A stretch of DNA of 64,000 nt, taken from assembly GCF_001612965.1 (NCBI RefSeq), contig NZ_BDBL01000011.1, positions 86,047 through 150,046 of the forward strand, written 5' to 3'. Below, one piece after another: positions 1-10,014 of this stretch. Position 1 is the stretch's first letter; the number at the start of each line of letters is the position of its first letter. The translations under genes and the position numbers were made by a program. Source of the DNA: Nocardia kruczakiae NBRC 101016. Its GTDB lineage: Bacteria > Actinomycetota > Actinomycetes > Mycobacteriales > Mycobacteriaceae. The notes beneath the pieces were generated by a model. That model was not told where the DNA came from. It did not search any database and saw only the letters and a program-made list of their open reading frames with translations.

Positions 1-141
1 CGCGGCGTCGATCCCGGCCACGGCCTCGGCGACGGTACCCGCCTCCCCGACGACATCCATATCGGCTTCGCGGCTCAACTCCGCCCGCACCCCCGACCGG
101 AACACGGCGTGGTCGTCGACCAGAAAAACCCGGATCGTCAC
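1..141 (-). CDS. LuxR-family response regulator, N-terminus only (partial)
   Basis: Only the first 47 codons lie in the window; the gene runs off the left edge. The GTG start at 141 is preceded by AGGAG five bases upstream. The protein begins VTIRVFLVDDHAVFRSG, the beta-1 strand and acidic pair (DD) of a CheY-like receiver domain. The VDDHAVFRSG wording is typical of NarL/LuxR regulators. It lies just downstream of the PspC-type sensor kinase on the same strand, so the two are probably a two-component pair. The phospho-acceptor aspartate and output domain are outside the window, so the LuxR assignment is inference from the N-terminus and the partner. Confidence 0.8.
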   Translation of the reverse strand, partial: MTIRVFLVDDHAVFRSGVRAELSREADMDVVGEAGTVAEAVAGIDAA

Positions 142-289
142 AGTTCTCCTCACCTCGAGCCGGCCCGCTGCCGGGCGCGGCGGCGCCAACTCATCGGTAC
201 CACATCGGTGGTCGGGGTGCTCGGCACCGGCCTCGAGGACGGCGGCATCACCGCCGGTCCGAATTCTGCCCACTCCGCGGGTGCGTCCG

Positions 290-1783
290 CTAATGCGACC
301 GGCTGGGGCCGGGCTCCGCGGTCTCGGCCTGCTGTGCCTCGGCATGCTGCGGCTCGGCATGCTGCGGCTCGGCATGCTGCGGCCGGCCCTGCGCATCGCC
401 GACCCGGTCCGCGTCGCCGGAGGCCGGCATCCCGGTCTCGGCGCCGTCGAACCCGCCGGTTTCGCCCTGACCTTCGGAATCCTTGCGGGGCATCATGATT
501 CGCACCTCGGTGCCGCGGCCGGGTGCGGTCTGCACCTCCACGGTGCCGCCGCGGCGTTCGATCCGGGCGTGAATGGATTTCGCCAGGCCCTGCCGGTCCG
601 CCGGAACCGCGGCCGGATCGAAACCGGTGCCGCGATCGCGCACGAAGATACTGACCTGATGCGGTTCCACCTCGGCGAAGACGTCGATGGTCGGCACACC
701 GGCATGTTTGGCGGCGTTGACCAGCGCCTCGCGGGTGGCGCCGAGCAGGGCGGTGAAATGTTCCTTCGGCAGGCCGAATCCGGTGTCGCCGACATCCATC
801 GAGACGTCGCCGACGGTCACCGGCGTGACCTGGACCCCGTGCTGGTCCTCGACCTCGCCGGCGATGGTGCGCACGGCGGCGGCCAGGCTCGACTGCGCGG
901 GCATGGAATCCTCGAACAACCACTTCCGCAGTTCCCGCTCCTGGCTGCGGGCCAGCCGGGCGACCTCCTGCGGGTCGTCGGCCTGCCGCTGGATCAGCGC
1001 CAAGGTCTGCAGTACCGAATCGTGCAGATGTGAGGCGATCTCCTCGCGTTCCTCGTTGCGGATGCGGGCCGCGCGTTCGGCATTGAGGGCACGCATCATG
1101 CGCAGCCACAGCGGCACCGTCAGCAGACCGACGCCGATCAGGGTGACCGCGACCGCGATCAGTGCCGAACCCAGCGAACTCAGATTGATGCGGGCCAGCA
1201 CCACCACGCCCAGCCCGACCACGATGAGCGTCGCCCCGGCCAGGATGCGCGTCCAGGTGAGCACGGTCGGCCGGGCGGGCAGACCCAGAATGGAACGCGG
1301 CCCCTCGGCATCGAATTCGCGCCACACCAGCGCCGCACCGACGGCGACCACGATGATCGGCGCCACCACCCGCGCCGCGGTCCCGTTGAACAACCACGCC
1401 ATCGAGACCGACAGCGCCAGCCCGAGCAGCACGAGCCCGACGGCCTGCCGCCGCTCGGACGCCGTGGGCGGCGGCCCGTCCGCACCGGAGGAGGTGAAGA
1501 TCCACAGCAGCCCATAGGCCACGATCCCCGCCCCCATCAAGGCCGACAGCAGGACGAACGCCATCCGCACCTTGAAGACGTCGACACCGAGATGGTCGGC
1601 GATACCGCCCGCGACGCCGCCGACGACCCGCCCACCGGATCGCCGCAGCAACCGCGGCTGCTCGAGAACCGGATCGGCGCCCCGGGCGTCCGGCCCGAAA
1701 CCGTCCACACCGGCACGAGGTTCGAACCCCACGCGACCGTCGAACCCCGAACGCGCGTCGAATGCGGGCATGGACGGGTACAT
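290..1783 (-). CDS. PspC-domain two-component sensor histidine kinase
   Basis: 497 aa membrane sensor kinase. An N-terminal PspC domain (about residues 40-100) is followed by several hydrophobic segments (about 70-210). A HisKA_3-type dimerisation helix carries the phospho-acceptor in the motif SHLHDSVLQTL, and a GHKL ATPase domain has the G-box RDRGTGFDP. It should phosphorylate the response regulator encoded 150 bases downstream. PspC domains are known from phage-shock and envelope-stress proteins, so an envelope signal is a fair inference. The ATG start is favoured by a CAGGAT hexamer 7 nt upstream, suggesting a leaderless message; AGGA also lies 8 nt upstream. The C-terminal tail is low-complexity, with three perfect copies of a 15-bp repeat giving PQHAE units. 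Confidence 0.9.
   Translation of the reverse strand: MYPSMPAFDARSGFDGRVGFEPRAGVDGFGPDARGADPVLEQPRLLRRSGGRVVGGVAGGIADHLGVDVFKVRMAFVLLSALMGAGIVAYGLLWIFTSSGADGPPPTASERRQAVGLVLLGLALSVSMAWLFNGTAARVVAPIIVVAVGAALVWREFDAEGPRSILGLPARPTVLTWTRILAGATLIVVGLGVVVLARINLSSLGSALIAVAVTLIGVGLLTVPLWLRMMRALNAERAARIRNEEREEIASHLHDSVLQTLALIQRQADDPQEVARLARSQERELRKWLFEDSMPAQSSLAAAVRTIAGEVEDQHGVQVTPVTVGDVSMDVGDTGFGLPKEHFTALLGATREALVNAAKHAGVPTIDVFAEVEPHQVSIFVRDRGTGFDPAAVPADRQGLAKSIHARIERRGGTVEVQTAPGRGTEVRIMMPRKDSEGQGETGGFDGAETGMPASGDADRVGDAQGRPQHAEPQHAEPQHAEAQQAETAEPGPSRSH
338..382. repeat. Three perfect 15-bp tandem repeats inside the kinase gene
   Basis: The unit ctcggcatgctgcgg occurs at 338-352, 353-367 and 368-382 without a mismatch. 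In the kinase frame it encodes five-residue PQHAE-type units in the tail after the ATPase domain. Being in frame, copy-number change would lengthen the tail without breaking the gene. Confidence 0.9.
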
Positions 1784-1884
1784 GCCTTCGATCCTGGCAC
1801 GTCACCCCGACAACCGACCATCGGGAAATACCCGGATTCCCGATCTCGGGGTCCCGGCGGCGCCGTGTCGCCGGAACCGCCGTG

Positions 1885-2253
1885 TCATCCGAACCGGCGG
1901 GCCCGCACCAGCGCGAGGCCGCCCAGAATCACGCCGCCCAGTCCGAGCACCACCGCGGCGATCGCGCCGGCGAGCCCGTTGCCGGTGCCGAGACCGCCGG
2001 CGGCCTCGGCACCGTGGATGCCGCCGACGATCACGCCGACCGCTCCCAGCACCAGCGCGGTGAGGGCCCGGAACCGGCCGGTGCCGGCCCGCCGGGATCC
2101 GGACGAGATCGCCAGTCCCCCGGCGACCACACTGATCAAGCCCAGGACGGCCGCGATGCTGGGAACGGTCCGGCCGACGCCGACTTCGTACCCGGCGGCG
2201 GTAACGGAGAGGTGAGTAGCAGAGAGCGCGGTGAACATATCGAGCGTGGGCAT
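1885..2253 (-). CDS. Small four-helix membrane protein (DUF6223-like)
   Basis: 122 aa, almost entirely hydrophobic, with Gly/Ala-rich segments that look like three or four membrane helices and a positively charged C-terminal end (VRARRFG). The ATG at 2253 has GGAAGGA about 8 nt upstream and is preferred over in-frame upstream starts. It resembles the DUF6223 family from memory; no function is known. It stands alone between the PspC kinase (same strand, downstream) and a divergent histidine kinase, so it may share the sensing region's regulation, but nothing in the sequence proves it. Confidence 0.7.
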   Translation of the reverse strand: MPTLDMFTALSATHLSVTAAGYEVGVGRTVPSIAAVLGLISVVAGGLAISSGSRRAGTGRFRALTALVLGAVGVIVGGIHGAEAAGGLGTGNGLAGAIAAVVLGLGGVILGGLALVRARRFG

Positions 2254-2376
2254 CGCGGATCCTTCCGGTCGAGCGAGGAGTGGCGGCCGTGCAGATCCCA
2301 CGGACTCGGAATCGGCGGCGGCCGCAACGATCGTCGCGCCACGACCCGGTCGACGGCATCGGCCCGGAAGCGACGA

Positions 2377-2400
2377 CGCCTACGCCGTTAGGCGTAGGCG
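2377..2400. promoter_or_regulatory. Perfect 10-bp inverted repeat in a divergent promoter region
   Basis: CGCCTACGCC, GTTA, GGCGTAGGCG form a perfect inverted repeat with a 4-base centre. It lies between the minus-strand membrane protein and the plus-strand histidine kinase, about 75 bp upstream of the kinase -10 box. It could be an operator, for instance for the adjacent response regulator, or a hairpin. Position between divergent genes favours an operator. Confidence 0.5.
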
Positions 2401-2474
2401 AGCGATGTCCGACCGCGCACCGCGACGTACGGTGTCGCGCGATCGGCACGATGTGCCGGACCGGTGCGGACTCC

Positions 2475-2486
2475 TATGATCGCCAC
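2475..2486 (+). promoter_or_regulatory. -10 box of a leaderless promoter
   Basis: TATGAT at 2475-2480 followed by a 6-base spacer directly before the ATG at 2487. No Shine-Dalgarno sequence is present, so transcription probably begins at the start codon. Confidence 0.65.
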
Positions 2487-3704
2487 ATGCCGGACCGCGT
2501 CACACCGCTCCGCCTGCCCGTGTGGTCTCAGGATCTGCTGCTGGCGGTATTCATCACCGTGATGCAGGTCCAGGGCACCGTGGTCCGCAACAGCGCCCGG
2601 CCGGAGTCGGTGCTGCGCCCGCTGTCGGATTTCGGGTATCTCGGCTACCTCCTCTTGATCGCCGCGGGCGCCGTCCTGGTCGTGCGGCGGCAACGTCCGG
2701 TCGCGGTCTTCGCCGTCACCGCGCTCACCAGCGCGGTCTACTACACGCTCGACTTTCCGGACGGGCCCGGGTGGCTGGCCCTGTTCGTCGCGCTCTACAC
2801 CCTCACCGCCCGTGGCGACGGGCGGCGCTCGCTGGTGGTGGCCGGAGTAGGTATCGCGGCCCTGACCGCGATCTGGCTCCCCGCCGCAGCGGACGTCGAA
2901 CCACCGGCAGCGATCGGCTGGGTCTATTTCCGGATAGGCGCCGCGGTGATGAGCGCGGCGCTCGGCGAAAGTGTCCGCTCGCGGAAAGTCGTTGCGGCGC
3001 AGGCATTGGAGAGGGCGGAGCTGGCGGAACGAACGCGCGAGGAGGAGGCCCGCGCCCGGGTCGACTCGGAACGTCTCCGCATCGCCCGCGAAGTGCACGA
3101 TACGGTCGCTCATGCCATCGCCGTCATCAACGTCCAGTCCGGCGTGACCGCGCATGTGCTCGACAAACGGCCCGAACAAGCACGCGAGACCCTGAAGATC
3201 ATCGAGCGGACCAGCTCTCGGGCGTTGACGGAGATGCGGGCGATCCTCGGAGTTCTGCGCGACGACACCGACGAGCGCGCCCCGCATCCGGGCCTCGCGC
3301 AGATCCACGAACTGGCCGCTGCCGCCCGCGACGCCGGGATCGAAATCGAATTCGACACGCCTGCACCGCCTCCCGAGATACCCGGCGCGGTCGGCACCGC
3401 GGTGTATCGGATACTGCAGGAGTCGATCACCAATGTGATCCGTCATGCCGGCTCGACGCGAGTATCGGTCGAGGTGACCTACGGTGCCGACGCGGTCGAG
3501 GTCCGCGTCACCGACGAGGGGCGGCGGCCGCAGGCGAGCCCCCTCGCCACCGCTCGAGCGGGCAGCGACGGGCGCGGCATCCTCGGCATGCGCGAGCGAT
3601 GCCGGCTCCTGGGAGGTGACCTCGACGCGGGCCCGCTCCCGCACGGCGGATTCGCGGTCACGGCCCGGCTTCCCTTGACGACGACGGAAACGGTGAATCT
3701 GTGA
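2487..3704 (+). CDS. NarL-type two-component sensor histidine kinase
   Basis: 405 aa. Four to five membrane helices (about residues 10-150) are followed by a coiled linker, then a HisKA_3 domain with phospho-acceptor His in REVHDTVAH, and a C-terminal GHKL ATPase domain with the N-box ([12 protein letters not shown]) and G-box ([13 protein letters not shown]). No large extracellular sensor domain is present, so the signal is probably sensed in or at the membrane. The start was chosen from the TATGAT box 6 nt upstream; longer in-frame starts lack signals. The stop overlaps the next gene by 4 bases (GTGA), which marks a cotranscribed kinase/regulator pair. Confidence 0.93.
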   Translation: MPDRVTPLRLPVWSQDLLLAVFITVMQVQGTVVRNSARPESVLRPLSDFGYLGYLLLIAAGAVLVVRRQRPVAVFAVTALTSAVYYTLDFPDGPGWLALFVALYTLTARGDGRRSLVVAGVGIAALTAIWLPAAADVEPPAAIGWVYFRIGAAVMSAALGESVRSRKVVAAQALERAELAERTREEEARARVDSERLRIAREVHDTVAHAIAVINVQSGVTAHVLDKRPEQARETLKIIERTSSRALTEMRAILGVLRDDTDERAPHPGLAQIHELAAAARDAGIEIEFDTPAPPPEIPGAVGTAVYRILQESITNVIRHAGSTRVSVEVTYGADAVEVRVTDEGRRPQASPLATARAGSDGRGILGMRERCRLLGGDLDAGPLPHGGFAVTARLPLTTTETVNL

Positions 3705-4393
3705 GCACTGCGGCGGACTCACCGGACGGCGGCACCCCGATCCGGGTTCTGCTCGTCGACGACGAGCAGTTGGTGCGGTCGGGATTTCGGCTCCTGCTCG
3801 ATATCGAGGACGACATCACAGTCGTCGGGGAGGCCGCGACCGGGGCCGAAGCCGTACGCAAAGCCCGTGCGCTGCGCCCGGATGTCGTCCTGATGGATAT
3901 CCGGATGCCGACGATGGACGGCATTCAGGCCACCCGCGACATCGCCGCCACGCCGGGGCTGCGGGATGTGCGGATTCTCATTCTGACCACCTACGACACC
4001 GATGCCTACGTCTTCGAGGGACTGCAGGCCGGCGCCGCCGGCTTCCTGCTCAAAGATGCCGGTCCGGCCGAATTGCTACACGCTATCCGCGTGGTCGCCG
4101 CCGGTGAGGCCCTGCTCGCGCCCCGTATCACGCGCCGGCTCATCGCACAGTTCACGGCCCGGCACACCGCCGACCGAGCCGCCGAACAGCGGCTCGCGGT
4201 ACTGACCGAACGGGAGCGGGAGGTGCTGGCTCTGGTCGGCCAGGGCATGAGCAATGCCGAAATCGGCGCCGAACTGTTCCTCAGTCCGGCCACCGCCCGC
4301 ACCCACGTCAGCCGGACGATGGTCAAACTCGGCGCTCGCGACCGCGCGCAATTGGTCGTCATCGCCTATCGAACGGGGCTGGTGGCGCCGTAG
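3701..4393 (+). CDS. LuxR-family two-component response regulator
   Basis: 230 aa. An N-terminal receiver domain contains the acidic pair VDDEQ, the phospho-acceptor Asp in [13 protein letters not shown], and the conserved Lys in LLKDAG. The C-terminal LuxR helix-turn-helix (about residues 165-225) has [22 protein letters not shown]. It is the cognate partner of the kinase whose stop codon it overlaps by 4 bases. A GC-rich inverted repeat with 8-bp arms (about 4428-4458) follows and may end transcription. Target genes are unknown; the MspA-like porin begins 276 bases downstream on the same strand. Confidence 0.94.
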   Translation: MSTAADSPDGGTPIRVLLVDDEQLVRSGFRLLLDIEDDITVVGEAATGAEAVRKARALRPDVVLMDIRMPTMDGIQATRDIAATPGLRDVRILILTTYDTDAYVFEGLQAGAAGFLLKDAGPAELLHAIRVVAAGEALLAPRITRRLIAQFTARHTADRAAEQRLAVLTEREREVLALVGQGMSNAEIGAELFLSPATARTHVSRTMVKLGARDRAQLVVIAYRTGLVAP

Positions 4394-4669
4394 ACCGAGC
4401 GCGTCCGGTCCGGACAACGCCGAGCGACGGGCGGCACCGGCCCGGCGGACGCCGCCCGCGGTGCCGATGCCGGACCGGAATTTCGCAACAGCCTCGATCA
4501 CCTGCGGCTATGACGTATCGACCTGACTTTCTCCGGGTGCCGGGGAGCTCTCGATTCCTACCGTCGATTGCGTCGCCCGCTGACGGCGGGCGGCTCACGT
4601 CCCGGCAGTCGTTTCGCCGCGGACAGCTGATCTCGCCGGTTCGCCCGGCGTGTACGGGGAGGAATCCGC

Positions 4670-5299
4670 ATGTCCATCGCATCTGTCTACGCCACCGCAA
4701 CCACGGCTCTCGCGCTGGCGCTGCTGCCGGCCACCGGCGCCTCGGCCGCGGGGCCGGGCGGTCACGAGAACACGTATCCGGCACCGAACGGGTACAGCTT
4801 CACCGTGGGCCATCTCGATTACGCGGCCCATCCGGTGACCGCGCTGAACGGGATGCCCACCAATCGAGAAGTGTTCCTGGACAACACGTCCTACGCGCGG
4901 ATTCCGAGCGGCACCGGCACGTTGAAGGCGGGCTACTTCGTCGCGTGCGCGGTCGATATCGACCTCGGTTTCAGCGCCGACGCCTCGGCCTCGCTGAGCG
5001 CCGGAGCGACGATCAGCCCGGATCTGGTGGAGCCGAGTGCGAGTGTGACGCTCGGCCCCAGCGTCTCCGCCGGCATCGGGGTGAACGTGTCGGTCACGCC
5101 CGGGAAGATCACCGACGTCGAGGTGGGTCGGAAACACCTCGACGCCGGGGAGACCGAGTATCTCGTCAGCCGGGACTTCCATCTCATGGTGCAGGGCTGC
5201 GGCGGTCCGCTGACCATCCGCGCCTACAGCAAGATCGAGGTCTCCGCGGCGGAGGTCGACGGGAACGGCGCCGTCTTCGCGGATCCGACCGTGCTCTGA
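4670..5299 (+). CDS. MspA-family outer-membrane porin
   Basis: 209 aa. A signal peptide ends at an ASA motif near residue 26, and the mature protein has the alternating beta pattern of the MspA family. MspA porins form octameric channels through the mycolate outer membrane for small hydrophilic solutes; location and function here follow from the family. Supporting segments are the hydrophilic loop near NGYSFTVGHLDY, a central repetitive Ser/Ala/Gly beta region, and a C-terminal strand with a Cys (MVQGCGGP). GGGGAGG lies 6-8 bases before the ATG. It is monocistronic, with a PspC gene 72 bases downstream. Confidence 0.88.
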   Translation: MSIASVYATATTALALALLPATGASAAGPGGHENTYPAPNGYSFTVGHLDYAAHPVTALNGMPTNREVFLDNTSYARIPSGTGTLKAGYFVACAVDIDLGFSADASASLSAGATISPDLVEPSASVTLGPSVSAGIGVNVSVTPGKITDVEVGRKHLDAGETEYLVSRDFHLMVQGCGGPLTIRAYSKIEVSAAEVDGNGAVFADPTVL

Positions 5300-5371
5300 C
5301 TGGCGTATCCGGGTTCGTTTTCAGGGTGAACCCCGATGCCATTCGATGCTGCTCACGGCCACCATGGAGCT

Positions 5372-7102
5372 ATGACCACAGCGAGCGGCGGGACCGGCGG
5401 CACGAGCCGGACGGGATTCAGCGAACAGCTCCAGCACCTGTGGCGGACGCGTCCGACACGGCTGCCGGGACAGAGTCCGGTCGCCGGCGTGGCGTCCGGA
5501 TTCGGCCGTCGCTACGGCGTGGACCCGGTACTGATCCGGGTCGCGTTCGTGGTGTCGACGATCTTCGGCGGTGCGGGCATCGTGTTGTATCTGGCGGCAT
5601 GGTTGCTGCTGCCCCCGGCGGGTGATGCGGTATCACCCGCGGAGGGCCTGATCAGCCGCGGGCACAGTTCGCAATCGTCCACCAAGACCATCGTCCTGAT
5701 CGTCGCCCTGGCGATCGCGGTCACCACCATGGGGCCGGTGGGAGTCGGACTCGGCGGCTCGGGGGTGATCAGTTTCGCCCTGATGGTGGCCGGTTGGTGG
5801 CTGCTCTACATGCGGCAGCCGGAACCACCGTTCGACGGCTCGTATCCGCTGCCCGCCGAGGGCGGTATCGCGGCGACGGGATATCCGGGGGCGAGCTTCC
5901 CGGGTGGGTCGCCATGGAGCGGAAGTCAGTACGGACCGTTCACCACACTTCCCGACCACTACGAACCGGATCCGAACCGCGTTGCGAGCAGCCAGGTTCC
6001 GGTCACGGTGACGCCGGAGAGTCATCCGGACGAAGCACGCGCCGACTCGCCCTACACTGCGAGCTCAGCCGACGAAGCGACCGAAAGCATTGCGGCCGAA
6101 GTCCTTCCGACGGAAGAGACGCCAGGCCAACCGGCCCGTTCAGCTTCCGCGTCCGAGCCCGGTACCTCCGAACCCGTTGCCGCCGAATCGGACTCGCCCT
6201 CCGGCGAGATGACCACCGACGAGATGCCGCCCGACGATCGCCCCACGGTCGCGATGACCCGGCCGCTCCCCGTCGAATCCGAAGCGGCGGCAGTCTCCGC
6301 CGAGCGCACGGCCGAGGACGAGTCGGACCCGGACGATTCGTCGGGCCCGGGCGGAAGTGCCCGTCCCACCCCGGCACCTCCCCCCGGCCCGCGCCCGATC
6401 GGCGCCCGCCCGATCCCGGACCCGGCGCATATCGGCCCCACTCCGGCGGGCTGGGATCCGCTCGGCGTGGCGCCGATGGCCTGGGATCTGCCCACCCCCA
6501 CGCAGGAACGCCCGGTCGCCGTGGTCCCGGTACAGCGGCCGCGGTCCCGGCTCACCCCGGTGGTGATCGGCCTGGCGGTCCTGGCGGCAGCGGCCGCGGG
6601 GGCGGTGGCCGCCGCGGGAGCGGACTGGATGACACCCGCGCGAATCGGCGCGGTCGCCCTGGCGGTGGTCGGCCTCGGCCTGATCGTCGGGGCCTTCCTG
6701 CGCCGCGGTTACGGCTTGATGGTGGTGCTCGCGCCGCTGGCCGGCTTCGTCATCCTCGCCTCGATGGTCGGCCCGGTCGAATTCGATCGCGGGGCCATGG
6801 GCGACCATGTCTGGACCCCGGCCACGGCCGCCGATCTGGCGCCGGAATACAAGATCACCATGGGCTCGGGCACGCTCGACCTGCGCCAACTGCCCCTGAC
6901 CGAGAATCGCACGGTCCACGTGAATGTGCAGATGGGTGACTTCCGGGTGCTGGTGCCGGAATCGATGCGCCTGCACGCCACCTGCAACGCCAGCATGGGC
7001 GACGTGTCCTGTCCGCAGGGACCCACCGGACCGGCCGACGGGCCGATTCTCACTCTCGACATCGATGTCCACGCCGGAAACGCGGAGGTGAAACGTGGCT
7101 GA
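5372..7102 (+). CDS. PspC-domain membrane protein with long Pro/Ser linker
   Basis: About 576 aa. The N-terminal PspC domain (about residues 20-85) has the typical SPVAGVASGFGRRYGVDPVLIRVAF segment followed by membrane helices. A long Glu/Ser/Pro/Thr-rich linker (about 190-370) follows. A second membrane block of about four helices (from about 395) ends in a small beta-rich outer domain with two Cys (HATCNASMGDVSC) resembling LiaF/DUF4097-type repeats. The start at 5372 is chosen because the PspC domain begins soon after it; 5336 is possible. Its last 8 bases overlap the next small membrane-protein gene. Function is probably envelope-stress sensing, from the PspC family only. Confidence 0.8.
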   Translation: MTTASGGTGGTSRTGFSEQLQHLWRTRPTRLPGQSPVAGVASGFGRRYGVDPVLIRVAFVVSTIFGGAGIVLYLAAWLLLPPAGDAVSPAEGLISRGHSSQSSTKTIVLIVALAIAVTTMGPVGVGLGGSGVISFALMVAGWWLLYMRQPEPPFDGSYPLPAEGGIAATGYPGASFPGGSPWSGSQYGPFTTLPDHYEPDPNRVASSQVPVTVTPESHPDEARADSPYTASSADEATESIAAEVLPTEETPGQPARSASASEPGTSEPVAAESDSPSGEMTTDEMPPDDRPTVAMTRPLPVESEAAAVSAERTAEDESDPDDSSGPGGSARPTPAPPPGPRPIGARPIPDPAHIGPTPAGWDPLGVAPMAWDLPTPTQERPVAVVPVQRPRSRLTPVVIGLAVLAAAAAGAVAAAGADWMTPARIGAVALAVVGLGLIVGAFLRRGYGLMVVLAPLAGFVILASMVGPVEFDRGAMGDHVWTPATAADLAPEYKITMGSGTLDLRQLPLTENRTVHVNVQMGDFRVLVPESMRLHATCNASMGDVSCPQGPTGPADGPILTLDIDVHAGNAEVKRG

Positions 7103-7316
7103 CAACGACACGGCCGACACTCGGACCGACACTCGGGGCGGGCCGTCGTTCTCGCTCCTGCTGGCCGGAATACTCGCCCTGCTGGTCAGCGTCTGGGCCT
7201 TCATCGGCCCCACATCCTGGCCCTTCCACAGTGCGGTGCCGGTGGGCTGGATCGTGGTGGGCGTCGCGGTGGTCGTGGGCATCGCCCTGGTGATTTCGCC
7301 GCGACGGAAGAAATAG
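7095..7316 (+). CDS. Small two-helix membrane protein
   Basis: 73 aa from a GTG start overlapping the end of the PspC gene by 8 bases, so it is translationally coupled to it. It has a charged N-terminus, two hydrophobic helices (about residues 15-38 and 45-65) and a basic RRKK end, giving both termini in the cytoplasm. I do not recognise a family with certainty. Close coupling suggests it assists or inserts with the PspC protein. Confidence 0.75.
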   Translation: MADNDTADTRTDTRGGPSFSLLLAGILALLVSVWAFIGPTSWPFHSAVPVGWIVVGVAVVVGIALVISPRRKK

Positions 7317-7339
7317 CGTCCCGAACAACGGAAAGAAGG

Positions 7340-7373
7340 AAGGGGCCTTCCAGCCGACGCTGGAAGGCCCCTT
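7340..7373. terminator. Strong bidirectional hairpin terminator
   Basis: A perfect 15-bp stem (aaggggccttccagc and its complement) closes on the 4-base loop CGAC. It sits between the end of the plus-strand PspC operon and the end of minus-strand guaA, so it probably stops transcription from both sides. Confidence 0.85.
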
Positions 7374-7398
7374 CTCCGCTATCGGCCGAGACAGCCGC

Positions 7399-8973
<1,575 letters not shown>

Positions 8974-8985
8974 CCGCACAGTTTA
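8974..8985 (-). promoter_or_regulatory. -10 box of a leaderless guaA promoter
   Basis: On the minus strand TAAACT (8985-8980) is followed by six bases and then GTG at 8973. There is no Shine-Dalgarno sequence. Confidence 0.6.
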
Positions 8986-9182
8986 GTGAGCGCATCGGCG
9001 CACCTCGAGGGCGGGCGAGCCTGCCGGTCGCGGCCGTGACCGCCCCCACTCCGCCGGTCCGACGCCGGCCGTATCGACCGGGTGCCGACCGATGTCCGAA
9101 ACGGCCTATCCGCCAACGCATATCCATGCTCGCCGGCCTCCGCGACGATCGCGAAGGCGGAGCAGCAGCAGTCGGCGACCGC

Positions 9183-9195
9183 TATCCTCGTGCTC
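9183..9195 (+). promoter_or_regulatory. -10 box of a leaderless promoter
   Basis: TATCCT at 9183-9188, a 7-base spacer, then GTG at 9196. It supports the short start of the downstream hydrolase. Confidence 0.6.
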
Positions 9196-9993
9196 GTGCC
9201 ATTCGCCCGTGCGATCGATGCCGAAATCCATTACGAGGATTCCGGCGGTCGTGGTCCCGTGGTGCTACTGGGGCACGAATTCTTCATGGACCGAACGATG
9301 TTCGCCTCGCAGGCGGCCGCGCTGTCACCGGAGTTCCGGATCGTCACCTGGGATGCGCGCGGACACGGACGCACCCGCGACGAGGGACTGCCCTTCACCT
9401 ATTGGACGGCGGCCCGCGACGCCCTGACCGTGCTGGACCAGCTCGGCGTCGAACGCGCGGTGGTCGGCGGCACCTCACAGGGCGGGTTCAGCGCCATGCG
9501 CACCGCGCTGCTCGCTCCGGAACGGGTGGCCGCGCTCATCCTGATCTCCACCGAGGCGCACAGCCCCACCCCGCAGGAACTCGCGACCTCGCGCCGCTTC
9601 CTGGACCGCTGGAAGGAGCCGAATATCCGGCATGTCCTCGCGGAGCACATGGCGCACTGGCTGATCGGAGACGACGCCTGGTACCGGGCGGTGTGGACCA
9701 AGCGATGGCTGGCGCGCGACCCGCACGAACTCGAGGCCGCGGCCGGATGCCTGCTGGCCCGCGACTCGATCCTGCATCGGCTGGCCGAAATCACCTGTCC
9801 CGCACTGGTCATCCATCCCACGCGGGCCGGCATCCCGCGCGCGCACGCGCTGGAAATGGCGCGCCGGCTGGCCGGATCGCGGTTCTGCGAAATCGAGGAT
9901 GCCCGTCAGGCGGTCAACATGACTCACCCCGCGCAGGTCAACGCCGCGATTCGCGACTTCCTGCGCGGGGACGTGCTGACCCGGCTCAACTGA
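9196..9993 (+). CDS. Alpha/beta-fold hydrolase
   Basis: 265 aa cytosolic alpha/beta hydrolase. The oxyanion-hole region is LLGHEFFMD, an unusual replacement of the usual HG. The nucleophile elbow is GGTSQGGFSA (Ser in GxSxGG). The late catalytic residues are uncertain: the usual terminal His falls near VNMTHPAQVNAAIRDF. Substrate unknown. The start is set by a leaderless-type TATCCT box; a longer reading would add 38 residues without hydrolase homology. It stands alone, divergent from guaA and convergent with guaB3. Confidence 0.85.
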   Translation: MPFARAIDAEIHYEDSGGRGPVVLLGHEFFMDRTMFASQAAALSPEFRIVTWDARGHGRTRDEGLPFTYWTAARDALTVLDQLGVERAVVGGTSQGGFSAMRTALLAPERVAALILISTEAHSPTPQELATSRRFLDRWKEPNIRHVLAEHMAHWLIGDDAWYRAVWTKRWLARDPHELEAAAGCLLARDSILHRLAEITCPALVIHPTRAGIPRAHALEMARRLAGSRFCEIEDARQAVNMTHPAQVNAAIRDFLRGDVLTRLN

Positions 9994-10014
9994 TCCGGGT
10001 CACGGCGCGAGATC

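Noticed and set aside
338..382. Short tandem repeats as a possible CRISPR array
   Set aside because: Units are 15 bp, directly adjacent with no spacers, in frame within a coding tail, and no cas genes occur.
1718..1730. tRNA T-loop-like GGTTCGAACCCC
   Set aside because: It lies inside the PspC kinase gene, in a coding frame; no acceptor stem, D-arm or anticodon arm is found around it.
5372..5374. Leaderless start for the PspC protein from CACCAT
   Set aside because: CACCAT lies 6 nt upstream, but a single weak hexamer match is expected often by chance; the start is kept on domain position alone.
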